Below, piece after piece: positions 10,304-21,257 of a stretch of 64,000 nt of DNA. Source of the DNA: Adiantum capillus-veneris (lineage: Eukaryota > Streptophyta > Polypodiopsida > Polypodiales > Pteridaceae); contig CM043945.1 of the NCBI GenBank assembly GCA_014529385.2, positions 96,326,612 through 96,390,611 of the forward strand, in the 5' to 3' direction. A model generated the notes under the pieces. That model was not told the origin of the DNA. It was given only the letters and a program-made list of their open reading frames with translations, and did no database searches. The position numbers and the translations under genes are program-made. The stretch's first letter is position 1. Every line of letters starts with the position of its first letter.

Positions 10304-11292
10304 CTATCTCGAAGACTGGCTAGCCTCTCCTCTCATCAGGCTCTCTCTGTGTCTGCATAGTTCGAGCAAAAACAAACCCAAGCATCTTTGATCCTCGTAC
10401 TGCATGGCTCTGGAGAATGGTCCAAAGCCCTCTTTGAACAAGCAATGGAAGCGGCCTCGTATCTCGTAGTAGACGGGGCAGTGGATTGTGTAGTGCAACT
10501 CTGTCTTAGGCTTGATGTCACACAGGGGCATGTCCTGGCCTCTGCTGGTACTCCGCTGTATCTCCGAGTCTCGATTCGCATCTGGTGGGAAGATGTGCGT
10601 ATCTGGCCAATAGCACATCGTATCCCATGAGACAAGTGGGTGTCCATGTATTTGGGCCTCGTCACAAAACCATCAACCGTAAGCTGGAGGAGATGATCGG
10701 TCTAGAAAGCCATCTTCGTGCCCAACTCCTGTGCTGGCTGTATCCATGTCCTCCTGGTGTCTAGCTGAGTCAAGTCCTGGCGGATGAGCCTGGTGATCTC
10801 GGATTGTGTAAGAGTCAGAGAGGGTGCATCCAGTGAGTACTGGAAGGGAGGTAATCTGGCTATGCTGAACCCATGCGCCTGAAACCATGATGTCATCTCC
10901 CCATACTAGCATGCTGTATCTCCCTGCATGGCTAACTATGGAGAGGACTCAAGTGCAAGGCGGGCATATCTGTCTCTGGGAAGTTCCCACATGCGGCGTA
11001 TGAAGGAGATAGATCTGGTGAGTGCCTCAACCACTAGTGGGGGGGCAGCTAGCTTTGCTCGGACAATAGCACGTGGTACTGAAGCGTTGACTCTAATGAG
11101 CCACGAGATCATAGAGACCAGAGGCTTCTCCAGGTCCCCCCATCCATCACTGCGGCCTATCCTCCTGTGATGATCCAATGAAGGTCCCCAAATCTGAGCT
11201 TCATAAAGCAATGCAGAAGCTACCAGAGTGTCAAAGAGCCAGAGCTTTGTCCGAGGCTCCTGAAACTGAACGTGTGAACACATCCTTTCCAA
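10304..11292 (-). pseudogene. LINE A ORF2 C-terminal region with CCHC-like motif
   Basis: This continues ORF2 after RT. Frame 11,292-10,936 carries the post-RT region (FQEPRTKLWLFDTLVASALL, EKPLVSMISWLIRV), which is nearly the same as the plus-strand LINE at 22,690-22,880. After frame breaks, the frame 10,618-10,304 reads MPLCDIKPKTELHYTIHCPVYY; with the Cys in the other frame this gives a C-x2-C...H-x4-C arrangement typical of LINE C-terminal zinc knuckles. That domain is thought to bind template RNA or target DNA. At least three frameshifts separate the pieces. Confidence 0.75.
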
Positions 11293-12018
11293 TCTACCAA
11301 TGCTGCATTGGCTCTGGTTAGCCTAGTCTCTGCTGCCCTTCTCAATGACAATGCTGGCCCACTAAAAACCACTCCGAGGTAAGTGTACGTATCTGTATAC
11401 TCCACTGTCTCCTGGCTGTATGTGAATGCTGGCGTTGACCTCCTGATCCACTGTGGGGTGGTATTAAATACCATGACCTTGGTTTTACCAAGGTTGACGG
11501 ACATACCACTTTCCTGAGCAAACCTATTCAAAGCATCTAAGTGATGTTGCATCCCCTCCGAAGAGTCGGAGATCAACACAATATCATTAGCATATAAGAA
11601 CAATGGAATCCATGTCCCTGCCAGCTGTGCACCTCTATCACTATCTCTATCAATGTAGTTAGAAACCTCATCCACATACATACCAAATAGAGTAGGAGAG
11701 AGCGGGCAGCCATGCTTCACCCCAATAGTGGAGTGAATCGGTGTGGATAGACCCTCTGAGGTGCGTACCTGCCCCACTATTGATTTGTATAATGACATGA
11801 CCCCCCAAATGAGATCTGTGGGGGTACTCCCATCTGCTGCAATCTGCTCATCATTCTAGCTCTGGGCATTGTGTCAAATGCTTTGCGGAAATCCACGAAG
11901 CTACAATAGATCCACGCGATCTACCCTCCTCAATGATCTCTGTGAGTGTCAAGATATGGTCAAGAGTAGAAAAACCCCTCCTGAACCCTGCCTGCCCGGC
12001 TGCGCGTATCCCCTCCCT
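11220..12018 (-). pseudogene. LINE A reverse transcriptase (palm)
   Basis: From the 5' break the minus strand reads [20 protein letters not shown], the RT fingers motif, then a damaged catalytic-Asp region. After a frameshift comes a 192-residue frame with GVKHGCPLSPTLFGMYVDEV, then LFLYANDIVLISDS and GMSVNLGKTKVMVF. The catalytic box reads YAND where YADD is expected; the sister copy at 19,677-19,991 keeps YADD. The last part (TYTYLGVVFSGPALS ... ETRLTRANAALV) is the thumb. The fragment begins in the middle of RT, so fingers N-terminal residues and the endonuclease are lost. Confidence 0.88.
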
Positions 12019-12132
<114 letters not shown>

Positions 12133-12134
<2 letters not shown>

Positions 12135-12310
12135 CTCTTAAACCAACCAACATTGGCAATGAATAACTGATACATGATACAATGGGACCAATGGGTTGCA
12201 TATATACCCACCTTAGTAAATTGCCCTACCCAGACTTTGACAAATAAGTGAAATAAATACCTAAAGCCAAAATAAATATTGGGATCACATTGAGCAATTC
12301 AGTTGAGATT
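12133..12310. repeat. Dispersed repeat R1, copy 2
   Basis: Direct copy of 6,990-7,170. Here the sequence before the repeat is (GA)n...GAGACTC, the likely original context that the gypsy LTR joined in copy 1. Confidence 0.8.
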
Positions 12311-12420
12311 CCATGCATATACATATGTGTATGTATATGTGTATGTGTGTGTGTTATCTATAACACAAAACCCCAGATATGCCGAGATATGCCACCATTG
12401 GACACAATTTCCCAAGTAGA

Positions 12421-12805
12421 TGTCACAAATTGGTGAGATGGCATGACCGACACAATGCCAAAGTGGGGCAGCAGACCCGGTTATACCCAACTGGCTGGCA
12501 GCAGCCCCGTGAAACACGGAGACAGGCTGACGTGGCAGCAACAGAAAACGTGGAAGCTGTGACACGTGGCAGCTGTACGGCAGCTCCGTGAATTGCGGGC
12601 GCAAAAAGCGGACAGGCTGTACAGAAATCTGCCTTTTGCCGAGGCTCAATTCTACGCAGGCTGATTTTGGCAGTTTTTGAGTCAATTGCTTTATTTTAAG
12701 AGCTTTTGAGTGAGAAGCTTTTGGGGCTCTGCTTTTTGGGCATCCCTGGTAACTTATAAATTGGTGGGCAGAGCCCTCACTTCTCAAAGCATCTGGACGC
12801 AGATA
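12421..12805 (+). repeat. Partial gypsy LTR (family of element 1)
   Basis: It begins TGTCACAAATTGG, the LTR start, and aligns with about the first 385 bp of the LTR at 6,376 and, inverted, with 778-1,144. It stops near 'gcatctggacgcag', so the 3' part of the LTR is lost. No internal element sequence is adjacent. Confidence 0.8.
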
Positions 12806-14171
12806 AAGCAGTGACCCCAAGGTCGGCCAAGGATGATGGGTTGCAAGTTGAAAAGGCTATTTAATAGTCCTTTAAAAAAACTCGACTGGTAGATTGCAAA
12901 AAACGCAAGCAATTGGGTTGAGAGGGATGAGGGAGGGCCAAGGAGGGATGAAGGAGGTGGCTTTAGGGCACTAAAAAGCTAGATCTGAGGAGCTATGTTG
13001 AAAATATGGGGGCAGAATCCAAAATAGTTGATAAGAGGCCCAAAACACGCTAGGACTGAAATTAATTTCTAGGACACCTTGTGCTCTGATGACATCTCAG
13101 AGTGTGTAGAGAGAGGAGAGACAATGGCATGTGAAAAATTTGAGGGAGACAGATGGAGAAAGCTGGCGATTCATTTATTCCACATGGCAAGAATATACAA
13201 AGAGACAAACAAAGAGTACCACCTACATATGTGTATATACGCCACATTGGCTAGACATCATGAAAATACCGATGACCCTAGAATGGCAAAAAATAAGAAA
13301 ATTGGCTAATGCCTGGTGCAAACCTAAATGTGTCTGGAATCCCTCCCAATAGGATGAAAGGGTGGCCAACCCACACCCACAACCAAGGATCTTAGCACGT
13401 GTGAAGAAGCTTGTAGGCAAGAGAGAATAATTTTGAAGGTGAACAAACTTCAAGGAGGATTACATATGCCACTGCCTCGTAAGGATCTGAGGACAATTTC
13501 AATCTCTATAAAGAGGGGTTTGGGCCACTTGCTTGTGAAGTGGACTCTATTGATCCAAGATGTGCCGGCTTAGAGAGATACTTTAGAGGAGCAAAGCATG
13601 TCCAGAGAAACCTTACAAGTTGATTTAGCAAGCTTCTAACTGACAGCACAAGACAAATCTTCAACAAGGTGTACTACTTGATCGAGCAGTCCAGCTTGGT
13701 CATTTGAGATGCCAGAGAGTCTCAGAGATCTATGCGCGGGCTACGCATGCACATGACAATAATGTAATCGCTGCTCAATATCGAACAAGACCTCCTCAAC
13801 ATTTCACTATGGAGAGTGCTGATGCCTATGCTACAACGATCTAAGCGGGAGTTCATGGGATGACTCACACTTTTTCTACCACATATTGTATCCTCCCAAA
13901 TTCTTGTACTCTCTATATATGCTACTTAGTACAAAATATGAGTGAGGTTGTATCCTAGTTGAGCATTGGCTTCATTACTTTCCTTCTATCATAGGCAAGT
14001 TGCATCCTAGTACCCATCAACTTCCTTACCTATCCCGATGAGCTTTTATTGAGAATATAGGACCTTTTTTTGGTTACATTTTTTTCCCAAACGATGGTCT
14101 CACATCTCATATGATTCTACCTTTCAATCTCATGGGTCATTTCCGCTTTTTACAAGCATACATAAAATATT

Positions 14172-14175
<4 letters not shown>
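12806..14175. other. No gene recognised
   Basis: Low-information sequence with stops in all frames and only short open frames on both strands. No domain, terminal repeat or match to the other repeats of this window was seen. Confidence 0.5.

Positions 14176-14267
<92 letters not shown>
14176..14267. repeat. Compound microsatellite (TC)n(AC)n
   Basis: About 18 TC units followed by about 27 AC units. Confidence 0.97.
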
Positions 14268-14268
<1 letters not shown>

Positions 14269-15200
14269 GAGAAAGTGCATACACAATCTGTCTGCCCTCA
14301 TCGAGATCGAACTCGCAATTCGTGTCTTAATCGCGTTTTACTTTTCGTAGAAAACTCTCAAGAAAAGTTGTTTCAACATCTTTGTGTGCAATCACCAAGT
14401 ATGCTGCAAGATTGAATTACGTTAAATATAACCGAGTCAATTTAATTTCAGTAATGATGATACTCACGTTGATATAAGAGGTAGCTTAACCTTCAGAAAA
14501 ATGATACTCACTTGTCTGTTGGTGTAGGAGATAGGAAAAGGCATATTCTCCATAGAAGCTCGTGCCCATTGCAGAGGACGACTGCACATTCTACAGCCCA
14601 TGGAAAAATGCTATAGCAATGTCCCTGCAAGACCCAGATTCCTCTACAACCTGGTCACCGTGAACAACCAAGGCGGACAGAAAGGGCATTGTCATTGTGA
14701 TTGAAGACTCTGTGAGAGCGACGAAGTGAGTGGAGAGAGCCGTTAATTTGAGAGCCTCGCAGAGTCGTGAGTTCAAACACCGAAAGTACTACGACATGCA
14801 AAAGCCGCATGGAAGAATTTGAAATGTCGAGAAGCACCTATAATTGCTCATATGGAGGTTTTGAAGGTACTAGGTAGTGGTAGTAAAATACCCCAAACTC
14901 CCATGGCACACCTTCAAAGGTAGTTTACACATACTCTTATGGTGGCCGAAACAATTTCAAAAGCACCAAATGTTGATATGAAGGTAATTCTAAAGGTACT
15001 TGTTTGAAGGCACTTGGTGGTTGTCGTAGAAAATCCTAAACTCTTTTTGACCACTTGAAAGGTAGTATAATGGTATAGTGAAGGTAGATTTATTGGCTGA
15101 TGCATCTCTAGAAGCATTGCTCATATAAAGGTAGTTCTAAAGTTTTATGATAGTGTCTATATGATTGCTATTTCATGGAGGGACAAGACCAAACACTAGT
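14268..15200. other. No gene recognised
   Basis: Several loosely similar short blocks occur between 14,850 and 15,160 (for example 'aaggtac/ttctaaag' and 'cctaaactc'), which suggests an old degenerate tandem repeat. No coding region is supported. Confidence 0.4.
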
Positions 15201-15204
15201 TGAA

Positions 15205-16185
15205 TCCATGGTGCATCATGACACCCGTTCGACTGCAATGACCTATCCATTTACAATTTTGTGAAGACGGGCACTGACCTTGTGTACATCCATGCCAGAT
15301 GTGGTGTTGTTTCCAAATCCCAAGATGTGCTTCAACAATTGTCTTTTCAGGATATTGTGACTTGGAGTATACTAATCACAAAATATGCTCAACAGGATCA
15401 AGTTGAGCAACCATTGAAATTATCTGGATGCATGAAGTGAGACAGCATTCTTCAAATGCTACATCTGCATCTTGAAAGCTCGTGCCATAATTGATGTATC
15501 ACACTATTTCTAATCAAGGGTTACTAGAAAATAACATACATTGTGTTATGCTCTTGATGATATATATGCTGAATGTGTTGCTCTTATAATTCCATGTGAT
15601 ACGTTGGAGAAGATCCCTTCTTGGAATTTGGTCACCTGGAATTCACTAGATAGTGGGTCATGCACAAGAAGAACAAGGTGAGCAAGCATTGCTTTGGTTC
15701 GAACACATGCAACGAGAGGGTGTCCTTCCAAGTGCAGTGACTTGCATTTGTGCCTTGAAAGCTTGTGTCTCTATCAGAGGGCTTGTGAAGGGTACGCAAA
15801 TTCATGATGAGACTGTACAACAGGCATTGTTATAGTGTAATGTTGTGCTTGTTGTTGCTGTTGTAGATATGTATGCCAAGTGCCATGCTCTTTTGAAGGC
15901 ACAAAATGTGCTTAAGAAGATCTCTTCATAGAACGTTGTACGGTGAAGCACACTATCCTTAGGGTACAGAAGCACATGAAGTTGTCAAAGCAATGAGTTG
16001 ATTTGAATGAGGGAATCCTTCCAAATGCAATGGTATACATCATTTTCCTGAAATATTGAGCCACTATTAAGGCCATAGAAACGGGAAAAATTGTCAAGCA
16101 AAGAGTGCTATATGATAATATTGTGTTGGGGAATGTCTTTGTGGATAAGTATGCAAAGTGTGGTGTTCTTTCACCCTTCCCATAA
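15205..16185 (+). pseudogene. Pentatricopeptide-repeat (PPR) protein pseudogene
   Basis: The plus strand, in several frames, encodes successive degenerate PPR motifs of the PLS type: HARCGVVSKSQDVLQQL with DIVTWSILITKYAQQ (about 15,285-15,410); SWNLVTWN (near 15,625); then the frame 15,653-15,835 with GHAQEEQGEQALLWFEHMQ and SAVTCICALKACVSIRGLVK; then DMYAKCHALLKAQ (near 15,865); then GNVFVDKYAKCGVL (near 16,130-16,170). PPR proteins bind organelle RNA; those with the PLS layout act in C-to-U editing, a very large family in ferns. No start, no DYW domain and many stops are visible. It could be a retroposed or relic copy of a host gene and is the only host-like coding trace in the window. Confidence 0.8.
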
Positions 16186-16738
16186 TGTCGTGTCTTGGGT
16201 GCAAGACATTACCATGAGCCATGGAGGGACGCAAGTTGATTGACGTGGATGAAGCATGTTGGACGGGCATCATTCTATACATTGAAGCAGTAATGAAGGT
16301 AATGTATTCCTTTGCATTTACTATACAAATCCAAAAGAAAAGAAGTGACCAACATTGGAGGAGAAGCATATGTGTCTCTTCAAAATTGGAGGAGGAAACA
16401 GGCATACGGAGGAAGTGCACATTCCCTATGGTTTATAAAATTTGGGTGAGGATAGTGCCACGTCCCCACCATACGTAGGTATGGTTTTGTTGCAAAAAAG
16501 AGGCCCAAGGTTTGAAAGTCACATCTAGACTTTGACAAAGACACTATTTTAATGAAGGAAAACCAGTCAAGACATACTAGTTTTTTTGACACTTCAAATA
16601 ATTGTCTTACTTGGTGGGTCTTTCTTCAGAAGTTTGTCGGTTAGGACATTAGTAAATCACAAATAACTTATTGGACATGAAATTAAGGACATTGAAACAA
16701 TGAATGAGCCATGACATAGCATATGGGTGGTGAGCTAG
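16186..16738. other. No gene recognised
   Basis: Sequence between the PPR relic and gypsy element 2. Short open frames on both strands show no motif. Confidence 0.4.
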
Positions 16739-16898
16739 TGTAACAGACTTGGACATTCCAAGTCAAGAATCAATCACGACAGCACCAAATAACAACTTCA
16801 GAACAATTCGAAAATCACAATAGATTTGCACTGGCCCCGGTGGAGTTCCTTGCCTAGAGATATTGGCCCCAAAGACTGGCGCCCCTTTCGGTATTTCT
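16739..16898 (-). repeat. Gypsy LTR 3'-terminal fragment
   Basis: Matches the last about 160 bp of the LTR at 6,376-6,988, including the 'ggccccaaagactggcgccc' block, and ends GTCTGTTACA at 16,739. It is fused directly to the RT sequence near 16,899. Confidence 0.85.
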
Positions 16899-17420
16899 TT
16901 ATGTCGCAGGAGCATTGGTTAAGCCAAAAGGCATCACCAAAAACTCAAATAATCCAAAAGTTGTCCGAAAAGCTGTCTTGTAGACGTCTCCCGGTGCGAT
17001 CCTGATCTGATGATATCTACTCTTCAGATCAATCCTGCTAAAGCACGAGGATGCTTGTAATCTGTCGAGTATATCATCGATCCTAGGAATCAAAAATCTG
17101 TTCTTGATGGTGATTTTGTTGAGAGCTCTATAATCGATGCACATTCTCCAAGATCCATCTCTCTTCAAAACCAACAACACTGGAGAGAAATACAATGAAG
17201 TACTACACTGGACAAGACCCTTTTCCAAGAGTTCTTTCACTTGGTTCATAATCTCTTCATTTTGTGCTCGGCTCACACGGTAAGGTGGCCGCTTTGGTGG
17301 TGTTCTTCCAGGCATCAGATCAATGGTATGATCTTCAGGACGAGCAGGTGGTGACTCGCCTGGTAGGCATTCTGAGAAGCAATCGGCGTGAGAGTAGAAA
17401 ATCTTGGCGTTATTTATCAA
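16899..17420 (-). pseudogene. Gypsy reverse transcriptase, N-terminal half (element 2)
   Basis: A 173-residue frame with [69 protein letters not shown] (first catalytic Asp) and [14 protein letters not shown]. It stops right after NAPAT, before the YVDD box, because the deletion to the LTR begins there. Compared with element 1 the MPFGLTNAP motif is intact here. Confidence 0.9.
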
Positions 17421-17882
17421 GTTTAAACGTATTTGTCCTATCCTTATCGCTGAATTCTTTCATAAAGATCGAGTAAACAAACAGACTGGATTTCATTAAT
17501 TTAGAAATGCCTGAAGGCGTTACAATAGGGGCAGACTCGCCCTTCAATTTAATATCAAGTACAATGGTTCTGCCCTTCTCTGTAGTCCTTATGCCCCAAA
17601 TACCCCTGACAATGCAATCGAAGTTTGCCAATGGACACGTGTAATGGCAACGTCCCCGCCGGGTGCCGCTAGAACTGCCTCCGCAAGTGGTCCCATCCGA
17701 TCGGGAGTGATCTCGAGCCGCGCCGTCAATTCCTTTGAAATGAAGTTGGCCTTGGCTCCTCCATCAAAGAAGATCAGGGCCTCTTGATCTTTCACTTTGC
17801 CCCAAGCTCGGCAAAGCTCTGTACTCTCGTCCATGGTGTTGGGATCGGTACCCACACAATCTGGAACCAGTCCTGTTTTCAT
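17410..17882 (-). pseudogene. Gypsy protease with an internal deletion (element 2)
   Basis: Frame 17,882-17,589 carries AWGKVKDQEALIFFDGGAKA (active-site turn D-G-G), then ARLEITPDRMGPLAEAVL. Near 17,590-17,632 the frame shifts. Compared with element 1 about 40 residues of the flap and C-terminal region (from the GHED segment to the residues before EKGR) are missing, and the next frame resumes at TEKGRTIVLDIKLKGE and runs into the RT linker. Confidence 0.8.
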
Positions 17883-17899
17883 CTTGCCTTTTCGTCCAC

Positions 17900-18706
17900 G
17901 TTCCTCAGCTGCTCTCGAACTCTAGGCCTGTCTCATCGTCCTTATCATTCTGTTCTTTCTATGTCTTTTTAGGGCACTTCGCGGAGATATGTCCATGTTC
18001 CCCGCATCCAAAGCACTTCCCCTCCTTGATGAAGTGAGCTCGCTCCTGAGGAGTAAGCTTGGGTCGTGCATCCTTCTTCTTTGGGTTGCTCTTTCTCTTT
18101 GTACTTTCATTCCTAGAAGTCTGTTCGGCTCGTTGTTTCATGGCCTCATCGGTGGGGTAGGTCAGACTGCCAGAGTGAATGGCAAAGGCCCGCTTCGCAT
18201 GACTCATCAACTCCTGAATAGAAGGTGACTTCTCTTCGAAGCAGTGATCTCGGATCTCTGTAGGTAGTGAACCGCTCAATCTATTATCTGAGCGAGATCT
18301 TCTTGAATGAAGAGGCGGGTAGAAAAGAGCTCCAAAATCTCTCACAGTAAGCATTTATTGTATCTCTCTTGGTCATCCGAAGATGGTTCCAAGCAGCTCG
18401 TATATCGCGTTCATACTCTTGCGTCAACCAAGAAGAAATAAAAAGCTTCTTAAATTTCAGCCATTTAATTGGCACAGTCTTGTTTAAAAGAAGCGTGGAC
18501 CACCAAGTTCGAGCATTCCCCTTAAAGTAAGAGGCCGCTCTCCGAATCTTGGAGTTCTCTGAGTAGTGTCCTCCTTCGAAAGCGATGTCAAACTGTTGTA
18601 TAAAAGACAAAGCCTTCGAAGCATCTGAGTAACTTGAAAAAGTGTCAAATTTGATCGACTGTCCACCTTCCTTAAATTCTCGGACTTTCTTCCTTTTATC
18701 TTCCAA
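17900..18706 (-). pseudogene. Gypsy Gag, capsid and zinc knuckle (element 2)
   Basis: Frame 18,706-18,284 is the Retrotrans_gag-type capsid: FDTFSSYSDASKALSFIQQF, AASYFKGNARTWWSTLL, then YERDIRAAWNHLRMTKRDT. After a frame break the frame 18,354-17,959 continues with TEIRDHCFEEKSPSIQEL and a zinc knuckle CFGCGEHGHISAKC (near 17,975-18,015). Gag forms the particle and binds genomic RNA. At least two frameshifts are present. Confidence 0.88.
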
Positions 18707-19411
18707 AAAGTCATACTGTCAGTCATTATGCGAGATTTATACTTCTTTGCCTTTTTCTTTCCCTTTCCGAAGCGTTGTTTCTTGCTTCGCTTTTTGCCTT
18801 TTCTGTCTTCTTCGCTCGAATCTGAAGTGCTAGAAGAACTGTCAGAAGAAGAAGAAGAAGAAGAACTGGGTACTCCTTCAAAGTGAACATGCTTCTTCTG
18901 TTTCTTTGCTTTATCAAATGTCAACTGACGACCCAAATAACCGGGGAAGTCAGTGCCTTTCTTTTGCTTTTTGCCGTGCTTTTTGGCTTTCTTTTGCGCG
19001 TCAAAAAACTGAGTAATCCGTGCATCAACCACCTCTTCTAATTCCTTCTATGAATATTGCTTGTGATCAGAAAGTTTCTTGAGAGAGCGGGTTTCGGGGG
19101 TGGTGTAGTGGTTTTCTGCCACTGCGCATGCACTTCCTGAAAAGAAGTCTTGCTCATATATTTTGCCAACTTCGGGTCCTTCGCAAAACTGAGCATCATC
19201 TTTGTTGCATCGCTGATCAATTGACGACGCTTCATCTCTCTTTGCTCCGCCTGAGTAGGCCGAGGGGCCATACTCTCTGCCGGAGTCTTCGTTGTGATCC
19301 CTGCCCAAATCTCCAGATGCAGAGAGAGTCGACTGATCCTTGTGTGAAGCCATAGGTGCCGTGGATAAAAAATTTGGGGATTGGATTTCCCGTAGAAGAG
19401 AAATTGGCGGT
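18484..19411 (-). pseudogene. Gypsy Gag N-terminal region (element 2)
   Basis: Two overlapping frames. The first (19,424-19,038 and 19,473-19,048) contains MAPRPTQAEQREMKRRQLIS and SKTSFQEVHAQWQKTT; the second (19,032-18,484) has a Lys-rich stretch, a run of eight Ser followed by Ser/Asp-rich sequence, and another basic cluster. Low-complexity basic and acidic N-termini are common in plant gypsy Gag. The true start is unclear: a plausible ATG near 19,352 (MASHKDQS) lies about 60 nt from the primer-binding site. Confidence 0.65.
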
Positions 19412-19423
19412 GCTCTGATACCA
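19412..19423 (-). other. Primer-binding site of gypsy element 2
   Basis: The minus strand reads TGGTATCAGAGC, complementary to the 3' end of initiator tRNA-Met. Normally an LTR ending ...GTTACA would precede it. Here LINE sequence comes up to within a few bases. Confidence 0.8.
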
Positions 19424-20657
19424 CTAAAACGAATTCTGTGAGTACATCCTCTCCAATCCACCCAATGTTGCATAGGCTCTAGTCAGTCTAGTCTCTGTTG
19501 CTCTCCTGAATGAAAAAGATGGCCCACTAAAGACCACCCCAAGGTAGGTGTAAGCATCTATATATTCCATTTTCTCATGGCCGTATGTGAATGTGGGTGC
19601 TGATCTTGTGATCCACTGTGGGGTGTTGTTAAACACCATAAACTTGGTTTTACCAAGCTTGACAGACAAACCATTATCATGGGCTATGCAGAGCATCCAA
19701 GTGACGTTGCACCCCCTCCGGAGAGTTGGAGTTCAACACAATATCATCAGCATATAACAATAGTGGAATCCATGTCCCTGCAAGTTGTGCACGTCTATCG
19801 CCAACTCTCTCAATATACTGAGAAACCTCATCCACATACATACCAAATAGAGTAGGAGAGAGCGGACACCCTTGCTTCACCCTAATAGTGTAGTGAACTA
19901 CTGTAGATAGCCCCTCTGAAGTGCATACATGCCCCATTACTGACCTGTATAATACCATGATCCCCCAAATCAGCTCTGTGGGTACTCCCATCTTCTGTAG
20001 TCAGCACATCAATCTAGCTCTAGGCACTATATCGAATGCTTTGCGAAGTCCACAAAGCTACAATAGATCCGTCTCCCATGTAGTCTGCCCTCTTGAATAA
20101 TGGCTCTAAGTGTCAAAATGTGGTCAAGAGTAGAAAAAACTCTCATGAACTGTGCTTGCCTGGTTGCGCGTATACCCTCCCTCTTTGCCCATCTGCTTAG
20201 CTGCTCCTCAAGAATGGATGCGTACAACCGTGCTAATGTGTGTCCAATCTATAGTGCTATAATTTCCAAGCTCCAAAGGTTTTTCGCACTTGAAGATAGG
20301 TACAATGGTAGATAAGCTCCAAGTATCAGGCAGGCCCTCACACATGGCACGATTAAACATCACTGCTACGAGCTCTGCGAGCTGATCCCTGGCATGTATA
20401 AAATGCTCAGCCACTAAGCCATCATGACCATATGCTCTCCCAGTCCTCATCCTTTCAATGGCCTTCTTCGCCATCTCAGCCGGTGAAAAAAGCACGTGTG
20501 TGTGGGCATGGCTTCGAGGGGTCAGGAAGAGGCGGTTGCCCAAGAACTGTGTATAAAGATGATGCGTACTAGCCCTAGGCCTCTGTAGAGGTAACGGCAG
20601 AGGGGGGGGGGGGGGGGGGGGGGGGGGGGTGCTCATGGAAGAGTCGCCATGCCTCAT
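19424..20657 (-). pseudogene. LINE B reverse transcriptase
   Basis: Pieces in order: frame 20,657-20,208 with KAIERMRTGRAYGHDGLVAE and FNRAMCEGLPDTWSLSTIVPIF (the RT entry motifs); 20,227-20,027 with REGIRATRQAQFMRVFSTLD and a damaged FVDF catalytic Asp region; 19,991-19,677 with IRVKQGCPLSPTLFGMYVDE and LLLYADDIVL (catalytic YADD kept); 19,696-19,424 with GLSVKLGKTKFMVF and TYLGVVFSGPSFSFRRA. It ends after about ERMYSQNSF where the LINE is cut. Four or more frame breaks make it inactive. Confidence 0.9.
20602..20629. repeat. Poly-G tract of 28 bases
   Basis: Uninterrupted G run on the plus strand inside the LINE B RT region. On the minus strand it would encode a run of prolines and probably marks a slippage or assembly-sensitive site. 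Confidence 0.95.
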
Positions 20658-21257
20658 CTGAGTCCTGACTCAAGAATAGCTGGTATAGATCCTGCTGTAG
20701 TCTAGCCAAAAATGCCCGCTTCTTCCGCCGCACTAGGCGTCCGAAGGAAATTTGTGACTGTCTATGAGTGATGTCCCCAAAAGCACCTCCCTATGAAATA
20801 TGGCTCAAATCCTCATCATACTAGATGTTCTAGGGCATGCTCCCAGAATGTCGTCTCTTCTGAGACTTGGTGTGTGGGTATGCCTCTGCTACTGCATCAT
20901 GCAATGTCTGTGTCAGTATAGTAGTAAGCTCCTTCAAAGGACGCCGTGGCTCCTCAATGCACAAGCGTTTGTAGATCCCATCTATGTAGACAGAGTCCGT
21001 CTCCTGCGTGAAGGTGTAGTGGGTAGGGGTTGCTACCCGTGGCATGTGTGCCACACTAAACTGGAAAGAGATGGTCATCGACACAAGGGCATGATCTACT
21101 ACCACATCAATAGGTCTAGGTCCAACTGTGAGATCCTAGATACTAAAGATAAAGCTCGACAATGCCATGACATAATCCATTTTGCTGGCTCCATGTCTAT
21201 GTGGAAAGCATGGAAAGCCTCCCACAGAAGAAAATCTCTGTAGGCAATTCAAGATGG
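20658..21257 (-). pseudogene. LINE B ORF2 linker between endonuclease and RT
   Basis: Frame 21,105-20,830 reads DHALVSMTISFQFSVAHMPR, then YTFTQETDSVYIDGIYKR and the following linker. DHALVSMTI is the end of the endonuclease fold (the SDH-like catalytic His region appears as DHALVSM). The rest is the variable region before RT. Stops occur on both sides. Confidence 0.6.

Larger units (their letters stand above)
9829..12018 (-). mobile_element. LINE A, 5'-truncated non-LTR retrotransposon
   Basis: The minus strand carries the second half of a LINE ORF2 (RT palm, thumb, C-terminal zinc-finger-like region) and then a 3' UTR ending catttcacttcatttc at 9,829. Its 5' break at 12,018 joins directly to a 110-bp (GA)n tract, and its 3' end also meets a short GA run, as expected for insertion into a GA/CT microsatellite with the repeat as target duplication. 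The coding region has several frameshifts. Clade is uncertain: the motif GVKHGCPLSPTLF points away from typical angiosperm L1 and toward an RTE/Jockey-like or other early plant LINE lineage. Confidence 0.85.
16739..19423 (-). mobile_element. Gypsy element 2, internally deleted copy of the element-1 family
   Basis: Minus-strand order: primer-binding site, gag, protease, first half of RT, then an abrupt join to the last about 160 bp of an LTR. RNase H, integrase, chromodomain, spacer and most of the LTR are deleted. At the other end the 5' LTR is absent: the sequence stops at the primer-binding site (19,412-19,423) and continues as a LINE. Gag and protease align well with element 1, which lets the two be used to judge each other's breaks. 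Confidence 0.88.

Noticed and set aside
10388-10630. Plus-strand open frame of 80 residues across the LINE A C-terminus
   Set aside because: The minus strand carries the recognisable zinc-knuckle region of LINE A here. The plus-strand frame is its antisense shadow.
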